This document shows, piece by piece, positions 8,782 through 16,401 of a stretch of 49,114 nucleotides of DNA (the stretch's first letter is position 1; each line of letters opens with the position of its first letter). The notes beneath the pieces were generated by a model. It was not told the origin of the DNA, ran no database searches, and saw only the letters and a list, made by a program, of their open reading frames with translations. This stretch comes from Actinacidiphila acidipaludis (GTDB lineage Bacteria > Actinomycetota > Actinomycetes > Streptomycetales > Streptomycetaceae). The position numbers and the translations under genes were made by a program. The stretch is from NCBI RefSeq assembly GCF_019890725.1, contig NZ_JAINZZ010000061.1, positions 1-49,114 of the forward strand, in the 5' to 3' direction.

Positions 8782-8797
8782 ATACCCCCCGGGGTTT
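8782..8797. promoter_or_regulatory. CsoR-like operator
   Basis: ATACCCCCCGGGGTTT, a G/C-rich near-palindrome flanked by AT/AAA, resembles the TACCC-GGGTA operators bound by the Cu(I) sensor CsoR. It ends 33 bases upstream of the GTG of the DUF6153-like gene, within promoter range. Its pairing with a Met/His-rich lipoprotein supports the reading. Confidence 0.5.
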
Positions 8798-8899
8798 CCC
8801 GCGCGCGCCGGGTGGCGAGTGCGCAACCAACGGCCACTGGATCCGCCCTTCCCCGTACCTCCCGTGAGGCGGGTCTCTCGCCGTTGGCCCGCGCACCCT

Positions 8900-9100
8900 A
8901 GGGCCTGCCCGGCGGATCAGGTGACCGTCGCAGCGTTGGGTTGTTGGCATGGGCATGGGCCGGGGAGCTTCAACGCATGAGGAGTGGGCCCGGCTGAAGC
9001 CGCATCTGCCGATGTCCGGGCAGCGCGGCGGCCGTTGGGCCAGCCACCGCAGGCTGGGGTCCGCCTCTGGGTGCGAACGTGAACGATCAGGACAGAGGCG
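8900..9100 (+). mobile_element. Truncated IS5-type insertion sequence (left end)
   Basis: The sequence around 8901 (GGGCCTGCCCGGCGGATCA) looks like an IS terminal repeat. From 8949 an ATG opens a frame reading EEWARLKPHLP and then GQRGGRWASHRR, matching the N-terminus of IS5/IS112-type transposases. The frame degenerates after about 45 codons and the catalytic DDE domain is absent. Non-functional scar. Confidence 0.55.
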
Positions 9101-9103
9101 TGG

Positions 9104-9490
9104 TCAAAGGTTCTCGATCACGCTTTGGATCGCGGTGCCGCTGAGGTCAATCACCACCGCGTCTGCTTGAAGCTCCGCCGGCAAGTGCGAGCGGTCGTCC
9201 GCGGTGCTCAAAATGGCCACCCCCTCAGGAAGCAGGATGACAGCCCTCAGGTCTCTGACCAGCTCAGCCACGATGTCGAGAACGGCACCCCAAGCGAAGC
9301 GGTCGACCATGATGCTGCCCTGGCTGGCATAGACCGTGGCCTCGCCGCCATCGTTCGCGCGAATGCGGACGAATCCGTCCTCCGGCTTCCTCGAAACGAC
9401 GTAGGGGGCCAGCACAGCATGCCCCAAGCCATCGTCCATGGGAGCAGCGTCGCCATGCGAAAACCGCTGAAGATAGATGCTGTAGCTCAC
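9104..9490 (-). CDS. Hypothetical protein
   Basis: 128 aa, start GTG with AAGGTG five bases upstream. The sequence begins SYSIYLQRFSHGD and has an alternating strand/helix pattern. The stretch VIDLSGTAIQSVIENL closes it. No signal peptide or membrane helix. It resembles small Streptomyces proteins of unknown function; coding character and RBS are good. It is preceded by about 170 bases and the ABC permease gene on the same strand. Confidence 0.6.
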   Translation of the reverse strand: MSYSIYLQRFSHGDAAPMDDGLGHAVLAPYVVSRKPEDGFVRIRANDGGEATVYASQGSIMVDRFAWGAVLDIVAELVRDLRAVILLPEGVAILSTADDRSHLPAELQADAVVIDLSGTAIQSVIENL

Positions 9491-9662
9491 GTGAACACCT
9501 TGACCTGGTGATCCGCCGGACAGGCCCCGGCAACCGCGCCCCCATCGGAGAAGTGGAACGGGTAGGGGATCGGACGTGAGCACCTTGCCAGGGAGTCGCA
9601 CTCGCCTGTTCATCGCGGCTGCGAAGGAACGCCGCTGTCTCCGCCGCCCTACGCACGGCGGG

Positions 9663-10277
9663 CTATTCACGTGGCCTTGGCGCATGCGCCGCGAGGACCG
9701 CGGACGTCACTATGGCGGCTGCCCCGGCGACCCAGACAAGCGGCAGCCAAGCCTGGATCGACGCAATGGTCAGGTGCAGCCGGTAGACCGCCAGCATGAC
9801 CAGCGCCAGCGGCATGGTGGTACCCAGGACACTGATGCGGGCGTACCCGAACCGGATGAGCAGCGGGAACTGGATCGCGATGTTGACCGCGAACAGCACC
9901 CAGGCCAGCGTCAGCATCGTCGCCAGGGTGCGACCGCCGAACGGCACGCCCTCGGCCTGCGTAAGCAGAAGGGCCGGCACTGTACCTGCGGTGACGGTGG
10001 CGACAAAGCTCGCCAGCGCCCAGGCGTAGTGCCCGAGCAGCACTGTACGGCGAGGCAGGGGCAGGACGGCATAGAGGGTCTCCAGGCCCGCCTTGTCGGC
10101 GACCACGAATGGGTGTACGGCGATCAACGGGGCGAGCAGCACCGCGAGCGCCGGTACGACATGATCAGGATTGCGGGCGAGCACCAGGAGCAACAGGCCC
10201 AATACCAGCAGGCCCTGAGTCCGGTACGGTGCGACGGTACGCAGGTGCAGCACGGTCATACGGGCGACGGCGCTCAT
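9663..10277 (-). CDS. ABC-2 type transporter permease
   Basis: 204 aa hydrophobic protein with about six membrane helices (for example LLVLGLLLLVLA, VPALAVLLAPLIAV, LVWVAGAAAIVTSAVLA). The start overlaps the stop of the ATPase gene by four bases, so the two are translationally coupled. It is the membrane half of a YtrA-type ABC system; similar pairs export or sense cell-wall-active compounds. Substrate unknown. Confidence 0.85.
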   Translation of the reverse strand: MSAVARMTVLHLRTVAPYRTQGLLVLGLLLLVLARNPDHVVPALAVLLAPLIAVHPFVVADKAGLETLYAVLPLPRRTVLLGHYAWALASFVATVTAGTVPALLLTQAEGVPFGGRTLATMLTLAWVLFAVNIAIQFPLLIRFGYARISVLGTTMPLALVMLAVYRLHLTIASIQAWLPLVWVAGAAAIVTSAVLAAHAPRPRE

Positions 10278-11176
10278 GTGGTTGCCCCGCTTCGGCCGTA
10301 CTGCGTAGCTGCCGCCTTCATCGGTGGCGATCCGATGTGGATGGCGATCTCCTCCAGGGTGGGCGCCTCGACGAGGACGTCCCCGCCGAGAAGGGTGGCT
10401 TCCTCGGTGCGAACGAGAGCTTCCGCCCCGGCAGCCGTGCGCCTGAGGCCGATCAGCTCGACCCCGATGAGGCCGCTCAGATCCTCAGGCCCGCCCCGCA
10501 CCACTCGATAGGCGTCCAGGATCTCGTCCTTGGGGCCGGTGCGGACGACGCGACCGCCGTGAATGAGCGTCAGGTAGTCGCCGATGCGGTCCAGATCGGA
10601 GGTGATGTGCGTGGAGAACAGGACGCTGTGTCCCTCGTCGAGGAGGAAGTCCCCGATGATGCCGACAAGCTCGTTCCGGGCGACAGGATCCAGACCACTG
10701 GTCGGCTCGTCGAAGACGAGCAACCGCGCCCGGTGCGACAGCGCCACAGCGATCATGAGCTTCATCGCCATGCCGCGGGACAGGTCCTTGACCTTGGCCC
10801 GCATGTCCAGACCGAACTCCGCGAGCAACTGCCGGTAACGGTCGCCGTCCCAACGGTCGTAGAAGGGACGCAGCGTCCGCTCGACCTCGGCCAGTCGCCA
10901 GTCGCCCACGAGGTAGGTGTGATCGAGCACGACCCCGATGTCCTGGCGCAGCGCGATCGGGCCGGGCACCCGGTGGCCGAGCAGGTCGATCTCACCGGTG
11001 TCGAACCCGCGCATGCCCAGCAGGCAGCGGATCGTCGTCGTCTTGCCGGCGCCGTTCGCGCCGATGAGGCCCATGACGTAGCCGGTCGGCAGCTCGAAGC
11101 TCACATCGCGTAACGCGAAGCCGTTGCCCACCTCGGCGCCCACGCCCCGCAGGGCGAACGCGAACTCACTGCACAC
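10274..11176 (-). CDS. ABC transporter ATP-binding protein
   Basis: 300 aa. Walker A GANGAGKT (about residues 39-46), Walker B LLVFDEPTSGLD, and an LSRGM signature instead of LSGGQ, as is common in the BcrA/YtrB branch. A regulatory C-terminal part (about 220-300) follows. It lies 18 bases downstream of the GntR gene and overlaps the permease gene, forming one three-gene operon. Confidence 0.93.
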   Translation of the reverse strand: MCSEFAFALRGVGAEVGNGFALRDVSFELPTGYVMGLIGANGAGKTTTIRCLLGMRGFDTGEIDLLGHRVPGPIALRQDIGVVLDHTYLVGDWRLAEVERTLRPFYDRWDGDRYRQLLAEFGLDMRAKVKDLSRGMAMKLMIAVALSHRARLLVFDEPTSGLDPVARNELVGIIGDFLLDEGHSVLFSTHITSDLDRIGDYLTLIHGGRVVRTGPKDEILDAYRVVRGGPEDLSGLIGVELIGLRRTAAGAEALVRTEEATLLGGDVLVEAPTLEEIAIHIGSPPMKAAATQYGRSGATT

Positions 11177-11194
11177 TGACGGATCCTCCTGATC

Positions 11195-11581
11195 TCAGGC
11201 GTGCTCGTGCTCGGCCCGCATCAGCCCGTCCAGGATCTGGATGAGTTCCTCGCGGTCGAGGCCGGCCCGCCGGGCGGCGTCCAGGGCGGTCTGCATGCCG
11301 TCCTCCACCTGGCGCAGCAGTTGCTCGCGCACGAGCGCCGAGTCCAACGGCAGGACGTAGGCACCCTTGCCGGGAACCGTGGCGATGAACCCCTCGGCGG
11401 CCAGCTCGGTGTACGCACGGTTGGTGGTGATGATGCTGATCCGCAGATCACGAGCGAGAGCCCGCACGGAGGGCAAGGCGCTGTTCTCGGCGAGTTCCCC
11501 GGACAGGATGGCCGCGCCGATCTGCTCTTTGATCTGCTGATAGAGCGGCACGCCGCTGCTGTTGGACAACACCACCCGCAC
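11195..11581 (-). CDS. GntR family regulator, YtrA subfamily
   Basis: 128 aa. Winged helix-turn-helix of the GntR type (PLYQQIKEQIGAAILSGEL, then LPSVRALARDL) with only a short C-terminal helical tail, the hallmark of the YtrA subfamily, whose genes usually sit first in ABC transporter operons. The GTG at 11581 has GGAGG six bases upstream; an in-frame ATG 27 bases earlier would include that RBS and is less likely. An inverted repeat overlaps the predicted promoter, suggesting autorepression. Confidence 0.88.
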   Translation of the reverse strand: MRVVLSNSSGVPLYQQIKEQIGAAILSGELAENSALPSVRALARDLRISIITTNRAYTELAAEGFIATVPGKGAYVLPLDSALVREQLLRQVEDGMQTALDAARRAGLDREELIQILDGLMRAEHEHA

Positions 11582-11603
11582 GACGGTCCTCCATCCTCCC
11601 GAA

Positions 11604-11626
11604 CTGTACATGCAGAATATATACAG
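11604..11626 (-). promoter_or_regulatory. Inverted repeat operator of YtrA-type operon
   Basis: CTGTACA-N9-TATACAG, nearly symmetrical, contains TATATT (11616-11621, minus strand), a good -10 element for the GntR/ABC operon. A repressor bound here would block the promoter. The GntR protein encoded next door is the obvious candidate. Confidence 0.55.
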
Positions 11627-11845
11627 TAAGAACGCTAGTGACGCTACGGTCTGCCTTGCACGGCACCCCCCGACAGGTAGCCGGTGGCCCGCTGGGGTCG
11701 TGCAAGCTCCAGCATGGCCACCACCGTCGACCGCCGGCGCGACGCTCTCCCACTCGCCCGACAGACCGATCAGCCCGTCCGGATCTCCGGACGCCAACCG
11801 CTGCGTGCAGCGGCACGGCTCGCCACACGATCCGCAAGGCAGTTG

Positions 11846-13189
11846 TCAGCCGAGCCCGAACCAGCCGACCACGGTCTGGACGAGCAGGATGGTGGACATG
11901 GCGCCGACGCCGACCACGACGAGGCTCGCCGCGAGGCGGTAGCGGGGGGTGTTGGCGGCCGGGCCGAGGACGCACCGGCGGTTGGTGAGGATCAGCAGGT
12001 AGACGAGCACGATGGGGCTGATCAAACCTTGCAGGACCTGGGTTCCGATGAGCAGCTTGATGACGTCGATGGGTGTCATGGCGATCGCGGCACCCAGGGC
12101 GATCTGGGCGGTGAACAGTCCCAGGAACAGGGGGGCGTCGCGGAAGCTGCGGGACACCGACCGCTCCACGCCGGCGGCCTCGCCGATGGCATAGCTCGCC
12201 GAGAGCGGTACGACGGCGCCGGCGAGTGCGGAAGCCCCGATCAGGCCGAAAGCGAAGAGGAGTTCGGCGTTCTGCCCGGCGACCGGTTTCAGCGCGGAAG
12301 CGGCCTGCGCGGCGGAGTCCAGCGGGCCGGTGCCGCCCATCGCCGAGGCGGTGGCGATGATGATGGTCAGGCTGATCGCGCAGGCGAAGACCGCTCCGAG
12401 GACGGCGTCGGCGCGGATCAGCCGGTAGTCCTCCGGCTTCGCCCCGCGGTCGACCACACCGGCGGCGGCGTAGAACTGCATGTACGGGCTGACCGTGGTG
12501 CCGATCAGGGCGACGCCGAGCAGGATGAACGCCTTGCTCGGCTCCACATGCGGGATCACCAGGTGCGAGCCGACGTTCCCCCAGCGCGGGTGCCCGAGGA
12601 TCATCGCGACGGGGTAGGCGAAGAACACCAGCGACATCAGCAGGAAGATCCGCTCGGCGTGGCGGTAGGACCCGAACAGCACGAGCGACCACAGCAGCAG
12701 CGCGGCCGGCGGGATCACCGCGTACTTGGGGACGCCCAGGAGTTCGAAGGCGGCGCCGATCCCGGCGAACTCCGAGACGACCAGGCCGGTGTTGGCCAGC
12801 AGCAGGCACGTCAAAGCCAGTGCCGTCAGGCGCAGGCTGAACTGCTCGCGGATCAACGCGCCCAGCCCCTTGCCGGTGTACGCGCCGAGCCGGACCGCCA
12901 TCTCCTGGACCATCACCAGCGCGACGGTGACCAGGACCATGAAGAACAACGTGCCGTAGGTGAACTGGGAACCGGCCGAGGCGTAGGTGGCGATGCCCGC
13001 GGCGTCGTTGCCCGCGTTCGCGGCGACCAGGCCGGGACCGGCGACCGCCGCGATCATGGTGATGCGTGCCCAGCGGCCTTTCAGACCGCGCGGACGCGAC
13101 GCCGCAGGCAGCTGGGCGGGGGCGCCGCCGTTCCGGCTGGCGGGCACGCCTGTGACAGCGCCCGTGGTGGTGTCGAGGTCGCGGGTCAC
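11846..13189 (-). CDS. Nramp-related divalent metal transporter (NRMT-like)
   Basis: 447 aa, about eleven membrane helices, with overall Nramp/MntH architecture. The two signature metal-site motifs are altered. The helix-1 DPGN is N61-D62-A63-A64-G65, and the helix-6 MPH region is V233-S234-P235-Y236. Loss of the metal-coordinating Met and of DPGN is what separates Nramp-related magnesium transporters from Mn/Fe transporters. Its start overlaps the stop of the MgtE_N/CBS gene by four bases, and the operon is led by an M-box Mg2+ riboswitch. Mg2+ (perhaps also Mn2+) uptake is therefore my inference; the family assignment is firm. Confidence 0.85.
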   Translation of the reverse strand: MTRDLDTTTGAVTGVPASRNGGAPAQLPAASRPRGLKGRWARITMIAAVAGPGLVAANAGNDAAGIATYASAGSQFTYGTLFFMVLVTVALVMVQEMAVRLGAYTGKGLGALIREQFSLRLTALALTCLLLANTGLVVSEFAGIGAAFELLGVPKYAVIPPAALLLWSLVLFGSYRHAERIFLLMSLVFFAYPVAMILGHPRWGNVGSHLVIPHVEPSKAFILLGVALIGTTVSPYMQFYAAAGVVDRGAKPEDYRLIRADAVLGAVFACAISLTIIIATASAMGGTGPLDSAAQAASALKPVAGQNAELLFAFGLIGASALAGAVVPLSASYAIGEAAGVERSVSRSFRDAPLFLGLFTAQIALGAAIAMTPIDVIKLLIGTQVLQGLISPIVLVYLLILTNRRCVLGPAANTPRYRLAASLVVVGVGAMSTILLVQTVVGWFGLG

Positions 13190-14553
13190 TGCAGGATCCT
13201 CCTGAAATGCAGGCGCCCGCGCTCGGGCAGCAGGGAATCCAGGACGTCGTCCGCCAGAATCCGGCCCAGCGGCCGACCCGACTCGTCAACCACCAGGAGT
13301 GAGGAGACGCGGGCGGCCACCAGGAGTTGGGCGACCTCGGCGATCCGTGCGTCGGCGCCGACGGTGACCGGACGGCCGAACTGCGCAAGCCAGTCCGCCA
13401 GATCACCCACCGACGCCGTGTCGTCGGCCACCGCCAGATCGAACAGGGCGATGTCGCGGATCAGACGGCCGTCACCGTCAACGACGGCGACCGCATCGAT
13501 CTCGCTGCGGTGCTCGGCCCGTGCGGCCAGCTCGCCCCGCACTTCGGCGACGGTCTGCTCCCGGCGTACGGTGACCACCAGTGTGGTCATCGCACCGCCG
13601 GCGGTGCCTTCGCGGTGGGCCAGCAGCCCGCGCAACTCCGCCGCCTCGCCGCGCGGCATGCGGTCGAGCAGCTGCTCACGCTCCTCGGAGTTCAGGTCCC
13701 GCAGGGCGTCGACGGCTTCGTCGGGCTCCATCTCGTCCACCAGTCGCGCGGCGTGCTCCAGGGGCGCCTCGCGCAGCAGACTCTCCAGCTCCGGCGGTTC
13801 CATCTCCTCCAGCGCGTCAGCGGCCTGCCCCGGCTCGAGCCAGCCCAGCAGTTGCTGCCGCTCGCCGCGGCCCAGGTCCTCCAGCAGGTCGGCCAGGTCC
13901 GCGGGACGCAGACGGTGCAGAGCCGACCGCGACGCGCGCAGCCGCACCTCGGCCGGCCCGTCCGTGGCGTCCTGGCCGAACGGTGCGACCGCCTGCCAGT
14001 CCAGGACCCGTTCCGGCGTCGGCCGCACCTGCCAGCGTCGTGGGCCCAGCCGCCGCAGCAGTGTGGGCAGGGAAACGTCCACCCCGACCAGGACGACACG
14101 GTCGACCAGCGGCGCGAGGTAGAGATCGGCGGCGCGGGTGACCTGGACGCCGTCCACGTCCACCAGTTGGTGGTCCAGCACGTCCCGGGCGAGCAGCACC
14201 TCGCCGGGGCGACGCTCGTACTCCCGCAGGTCCACCCGCGCGGTGGACAGCGTGACCCCCTTCGCGTGGACCTTCTCCACCGCGTCGGCCGTCAAAAAGG
14301 TGCGACGGCGGCCGATCCGGATCACCAGCCCGGTCACCGGCGGGTACGGGTCAGAGCCGTACAGGCGGGCGACCACGTCCACGACGCGGCCCACCTCCTC
14401 CCCAGTCTGGTTCTCAGCCGGGCAGCCGATCAGGCCGGCAAGCGAGACCAGCGACCCGCGCACGGCCCTGGACGCGGTGGCCCGCCGTTCCAGGTGCACC
14501 CGGCGATCACGCAGCCGGGCAGAAGTCGACATGAGCACAGCGGTAGCAGACAC
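13186..14553 (-). CDS. Soluble PRC-barrel / MgtE N-domain / CBS-pair protein
   Basis: 455 aa without membrane helices. The first 170 residues include a PRC-barrel-like region (GRVVDVVARL, GLVIRIGRRRTFL). About 195-300 is the helical MgtE N superhelix (ADLADLLEDL, ADALEEMEP, VDEMEPDEAVDALRDL). A pair of CBS motifs follows to the end (GGAMTTLVVTVRREQTV to VSSLLVVDESGRPLGRI). In true MgtE channels these cytosolic domains sense Mg2+ and gate the membrane domain; here the channel is missing. The coupled Nramp-like gene suggests the module regulates that transporter. The GTG start at 14553 has GGGGG nine bases upstream; ATG 14532 is possible but lacks an RBS. Confidence 0.83.
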   Translation of the reverse strand: MSATAVLMSTSARLRDRRVHLERRATASRAVRGSLVSLAGLIGCPAENQTGEEVGRVVDVVARLYGSDPYPPVTGLVIRIGRRRTFLTADAVEKVHAKGVTLSTARVDLREYERRPGEVLLARDVLDHQLVDVDGVQVTRAADLYLAPLVDRVVLVGVDVSLPTLLRRLGPRRWQVRPTPERVLDWQAVAPFGQDATDGPAEVRLRASRSALHRLRPADLADLLEDLGRGERQQLLGWLEPGQAADALEEMEPPELESLLREAPLEHAARLVDEMEPDEAVDALRDLNSEEREQLLDRMPRGEAAELRGLLAHREGTAGGAMTTLVVTVRREQTVAEVRGELAARAEHRSEIDAVAVVDGDGRLIRDIALFDLAVADDTASVGDLADWLAQFGRPVTVGADARIAEVAQLLVAARVSSLLVVDESGRPLGRILADDVLDSLLPERGRLHFRRILQ

Positions 14554-14742
14554 AGAACAACACCCCCTTGCCCCGCGACCGCGGGACACGGGCGACCGGC
14601 AGCAAGCACCGCTCCTCCTGACCGGGCCGCATTCACGGGCCAAGCGCACGAGCCGCGCACGGCTCCGCCCAGCCCACTGCCACCGGCAACGCCCACACAC
14701 GGGCATCGCACTACAGCTGGAACCCGGACCGACAGAGCGGGG

Positions 14743-14829
14743 TCAGGAAGGGGGGAGGCTGCCTCGGGCCGCGAAAGGACGACGAGGACACCACAGGAAG
14801 GGCCGACTATGGCCCGGACTACTGTCCAT
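14743..14829 (-). CDS. Possible leader peptide ORF, 28 aa
   Basis: An ATG at 14829 is preceded by GGGAGGAGGCGAG, one of the best Shine-Dalgarno sequences nearby, and opens 28 codons (beginning MDSSPGHSRPF, Pro/Arg-rich, ending SLPPS). It lies between the M-box and the MgtE_N/CBS gene. Proline-containing leader peptides sense Mg2+ in enterobacterial mgtL. Whether this ORF is translated or matters is unknown. Confidence 0.4.
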   Translation of the reverse strand: MDSSPGHSRPFLWCPRRPFAARGSLPPS

Positions 14830-14914
14830 CTCGCCTCCTCCCGGTCTACGGCCCCCGCAGGGGTGCCGTGGCGACGCGGCAAGGAGCAGGCCGGACATGA
14901 TCCCGGCTCACCCC

Positions 14915-15072
14915 AACTCGTCAGAGCTTTGGCACTCCACGGCGTAATCCCCCGACCGGGGAAGCCACTTGGGATCACCCCTTAACTCGGGGAGACCTGT
15001 CCTGATCCGGAGCGTCTCTCGACGGGTGGGATCAGTGGCCTGTGTCCATGAAGACGCCTCACCGAACGAGGT
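14915..15072 (-). ncRNA. M-box (ykoK) Mg2+ riboswitch
   Basis: Read on the minus strand, the key M-box pieces occur in order. The outer stem CUCGU (15066-15070) pairs with ACGAG (14917-14921). The conserved GGUGAGGC is at 15056-15063, followed by AUGGAC. The helix CUGAUCC (15029-15035) pairs with GGAUCAG (15002-15008), enclosing a CGUC-GAGA-GACG hairpin. The 3' hallmark AGUGCCAAAGCUCU lies at about 14922-14935. M-boxes fold on Mg2+ and lower expression of Mg2+ uptake genes. Downstream are an MgtE-type sensor and an Nramp-related transporter, exactly fitting targets. A GC hairpin near 14845-14870 may be part of the expression platform. Confidence 0.9.
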
Positions 15073-15079
15073 GCCCAAC

Positions 15080-15120
15080 AACGCGTGAAGGATACGCCCA
15101 CGGCGCGGTCTCCAGGCAAG
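15080..15120 (-). promoter_or_regulatory. Candidate promoter of the Mg2+ operon
   Basis: TATCCT (15089-15094) on the minus strand, with TTGCCT (15114-15119) 19 bases further upstream. It would start transcription near 15082, about ten bases before the M-box. Spacing is on the long side, so moderate confidence. Confidence 0.4.
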
Positions 15121-15284
15121 TTCCCTGGTGGGGGCGCGATCGTGTCGTTGGTCTGGGGGTTCGATCCAGCAACGGTCCCGAGGCGGATCGTGACTTCTTT
15201 CGCCTGGTTTCAGGGCGGGAGTCGGTGCGAGCCTCGGCGGCCTGTGGCGTCAGACCGAACCTGTGTCGTCGTCGTTCGACGCGC

Positions 15285-15412
15285 CTACGCGCTACCGGGA
15301 AGACGCTGGATGGCGAGGAGGGCGACGTCATCGGCTGGTTCCTTTCCCACGTGACTGATCAAGTCGGCCTGAATGTCACGCAGCAAGGCGCCTCCCGCCG
15401 ACATACGAGATG
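15285..15412 (-). pseudogene. SpoIIE-type PP2C phosphatase C-terminal remnant
   Basis: Minus-strand codons read ALLRDIQADLISHVG, then ADDVALLAIQR and a stop at 15285-15287, the typical end of SpoIIE/RsbU-like PP2C phosphatases of Streptomyces (the DDxALL motif ends the catalytic domain). Nothing of the GAF/PAS or remaining catalytic region is continuous upstream. The rest of 15073-15637 shows no gene. Confidence 0.6.
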
Positions 15413-15637
15413 CGCCTGGGGTACCACTTGGGACGCCAACCGGAGGAAGAGCACTCGGGATGAAGCGCGGCCCTCAAGGCCGCCAGGACAACCCCTGGAC
15501 GAGTGACTGGTCGTTTCAGAATGAACCGTGCAGGGCCCGTGGAGACGGAGATGTCGTCGGAGCCGGCCGGCTCACGCCCGCCCAACGCCTGATGGTGGGC
15601 GTGCCACTGATCTGTGAGGCGGGCAGCCTGCCCAGGA

Positions 15638-16279
15638 TCAGTAGCTCTCGCTGTCGCCCGCCGTTGCCGCTTTCGACGCGTGGGTCCGGTGGTGCCGCAG
15701 CCGGACGGCGAGAACCGCTGTCGCCGCGAGCAGACCCGCGCTGACGGCGCCCACGAGACCCACGGCATGCAACAGCCTTCCCGCGGCAGCGCCGAGGAAG
15801 TAGCCCGCGAGGACGTTTCCCACGCCCCACACAAGTGAGGCGGCGGCGCTGAAGGCCACAAACCGGCGGTAGCGCATGTCGGCCGCACCCGCTGCGAAAG
15901 GAAGGAACGAACGCACGAACCCGATGAAGCGGCCGGTGAAGACGGCCACCCCGCCGTGGTGCTGCAGGAAGTCCCGCGCGTGATTGATGCGACTGCCGGG
16001 ACGGATGCGACGGCGCAACCGGTCCCCGCCGCGGCGGTGTGCGTACCAGTGGCCCAGGGCGAAGCCGGCGCTGTCGCCGATGACCCCTCCGCCGACGACG
16101 ACGGCGGCCAGGGCGACCGCGTTGAGCTCTCCCCGGCCGGCCAAGGCGGCCGCGAGCAGTATGAGGGTCTCGCCGGGGAGGACGACGCCGGTGAAGGCGC
16201 TGGTCTCCCCGACGGTCAAGGCGAACACGATGACGTAGGACCAGGGGCCGGCGCTCTCGATGAACGCGTTGAGGTTCAT
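15638..16279 (-). CDS. DedA family membrane protein
   Basis: 213 aa with about five hydrophobic segments. It carries the DedA/VTT hallmarks: an N-terminal E-T-x-x-x-F-T-G-V-V-L-P-G-E-T stretch, GDSAGFALGHWYAHRRGG, and FTGRFIGFVRSFLPFAAGAADM. DedA proteins are inner-membrane, undecaprenyl-phosphate or lipid-scramblase-like transporters important for envelope integrity. Its ATG overlaps the stop of a 41-codon ORF by four bases, and that ORF in turn overlaps the GH15 gene, so all three appear coupled. Confidence 0.92.
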   Translation of the reverse strand: MNLNAFIESAGPWSYVIVFALTVGETSAFTGVVLPGETLILLAAALAGRGELNAVALAAVVVGGGVIGDSAGFALGHWYAHRRGGDRLRRRIRPGSRINHARDFLQHHGGVAVFTGRFIGFVRSFLPFAAGAADMRYRRFVAFSAAASLVWGVGNVLAGYFLGAAAGRLLHAVGLVGAVSAGLLAATAVLAVRLRHHRTHASKAATAGDSESY

Positions 16280-16401
16280 CGGGGACGTTTCTGAGCCGAG
16301 TGCCCCGTTCCCGGATCAGCCGCGCGATGAGGGGCCTTGCCGACGATCATGTCGTGCAGCAGGCGCCGGACACCGGTGACACGGAGAGCCGGGGTGCTCA
16401 T
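16276..16401 (-). CDS. Small basic protein, 41 aa, coupled to GH15 and DedA genes
   Basis: An unannotated-looking short ORF fills the gap between two genes exactly. Its ATG overlaps the GH15 stop (ATGA at 16398-16401) and its TGA overlaps the DedA start (ATGA at 16276-16279). The peptide begins MSTPALRVTGVRRLLHDMIV and ends in a basic tail with AQKRPR. No signal peptide or clear membrane helix. The double 4-base overlap is hard to explain unless the frame is translated. Function unknown; it may be a real microprotein or the coupled relic of a longer gene. Confidence 0.6.
   Translation of the reverse strand: MSTPALRVTGVRRLLHDMIVGKAPHRAADPGTGHSAQKRPR

Noticed and set aside
15150..15185. GGTTCGATCC, which looks like a tRNA T-arm
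   Set aside because: No acceptor stem, anticodon arm or D-arm could be folded around it.
15059..15331. Minus-strand ORF overlapping the 5' edge of the M-box
   Set aside because: Ser/Arg/Pro-rich, no RBS, and it conflicts with the well-supported riboswitch.
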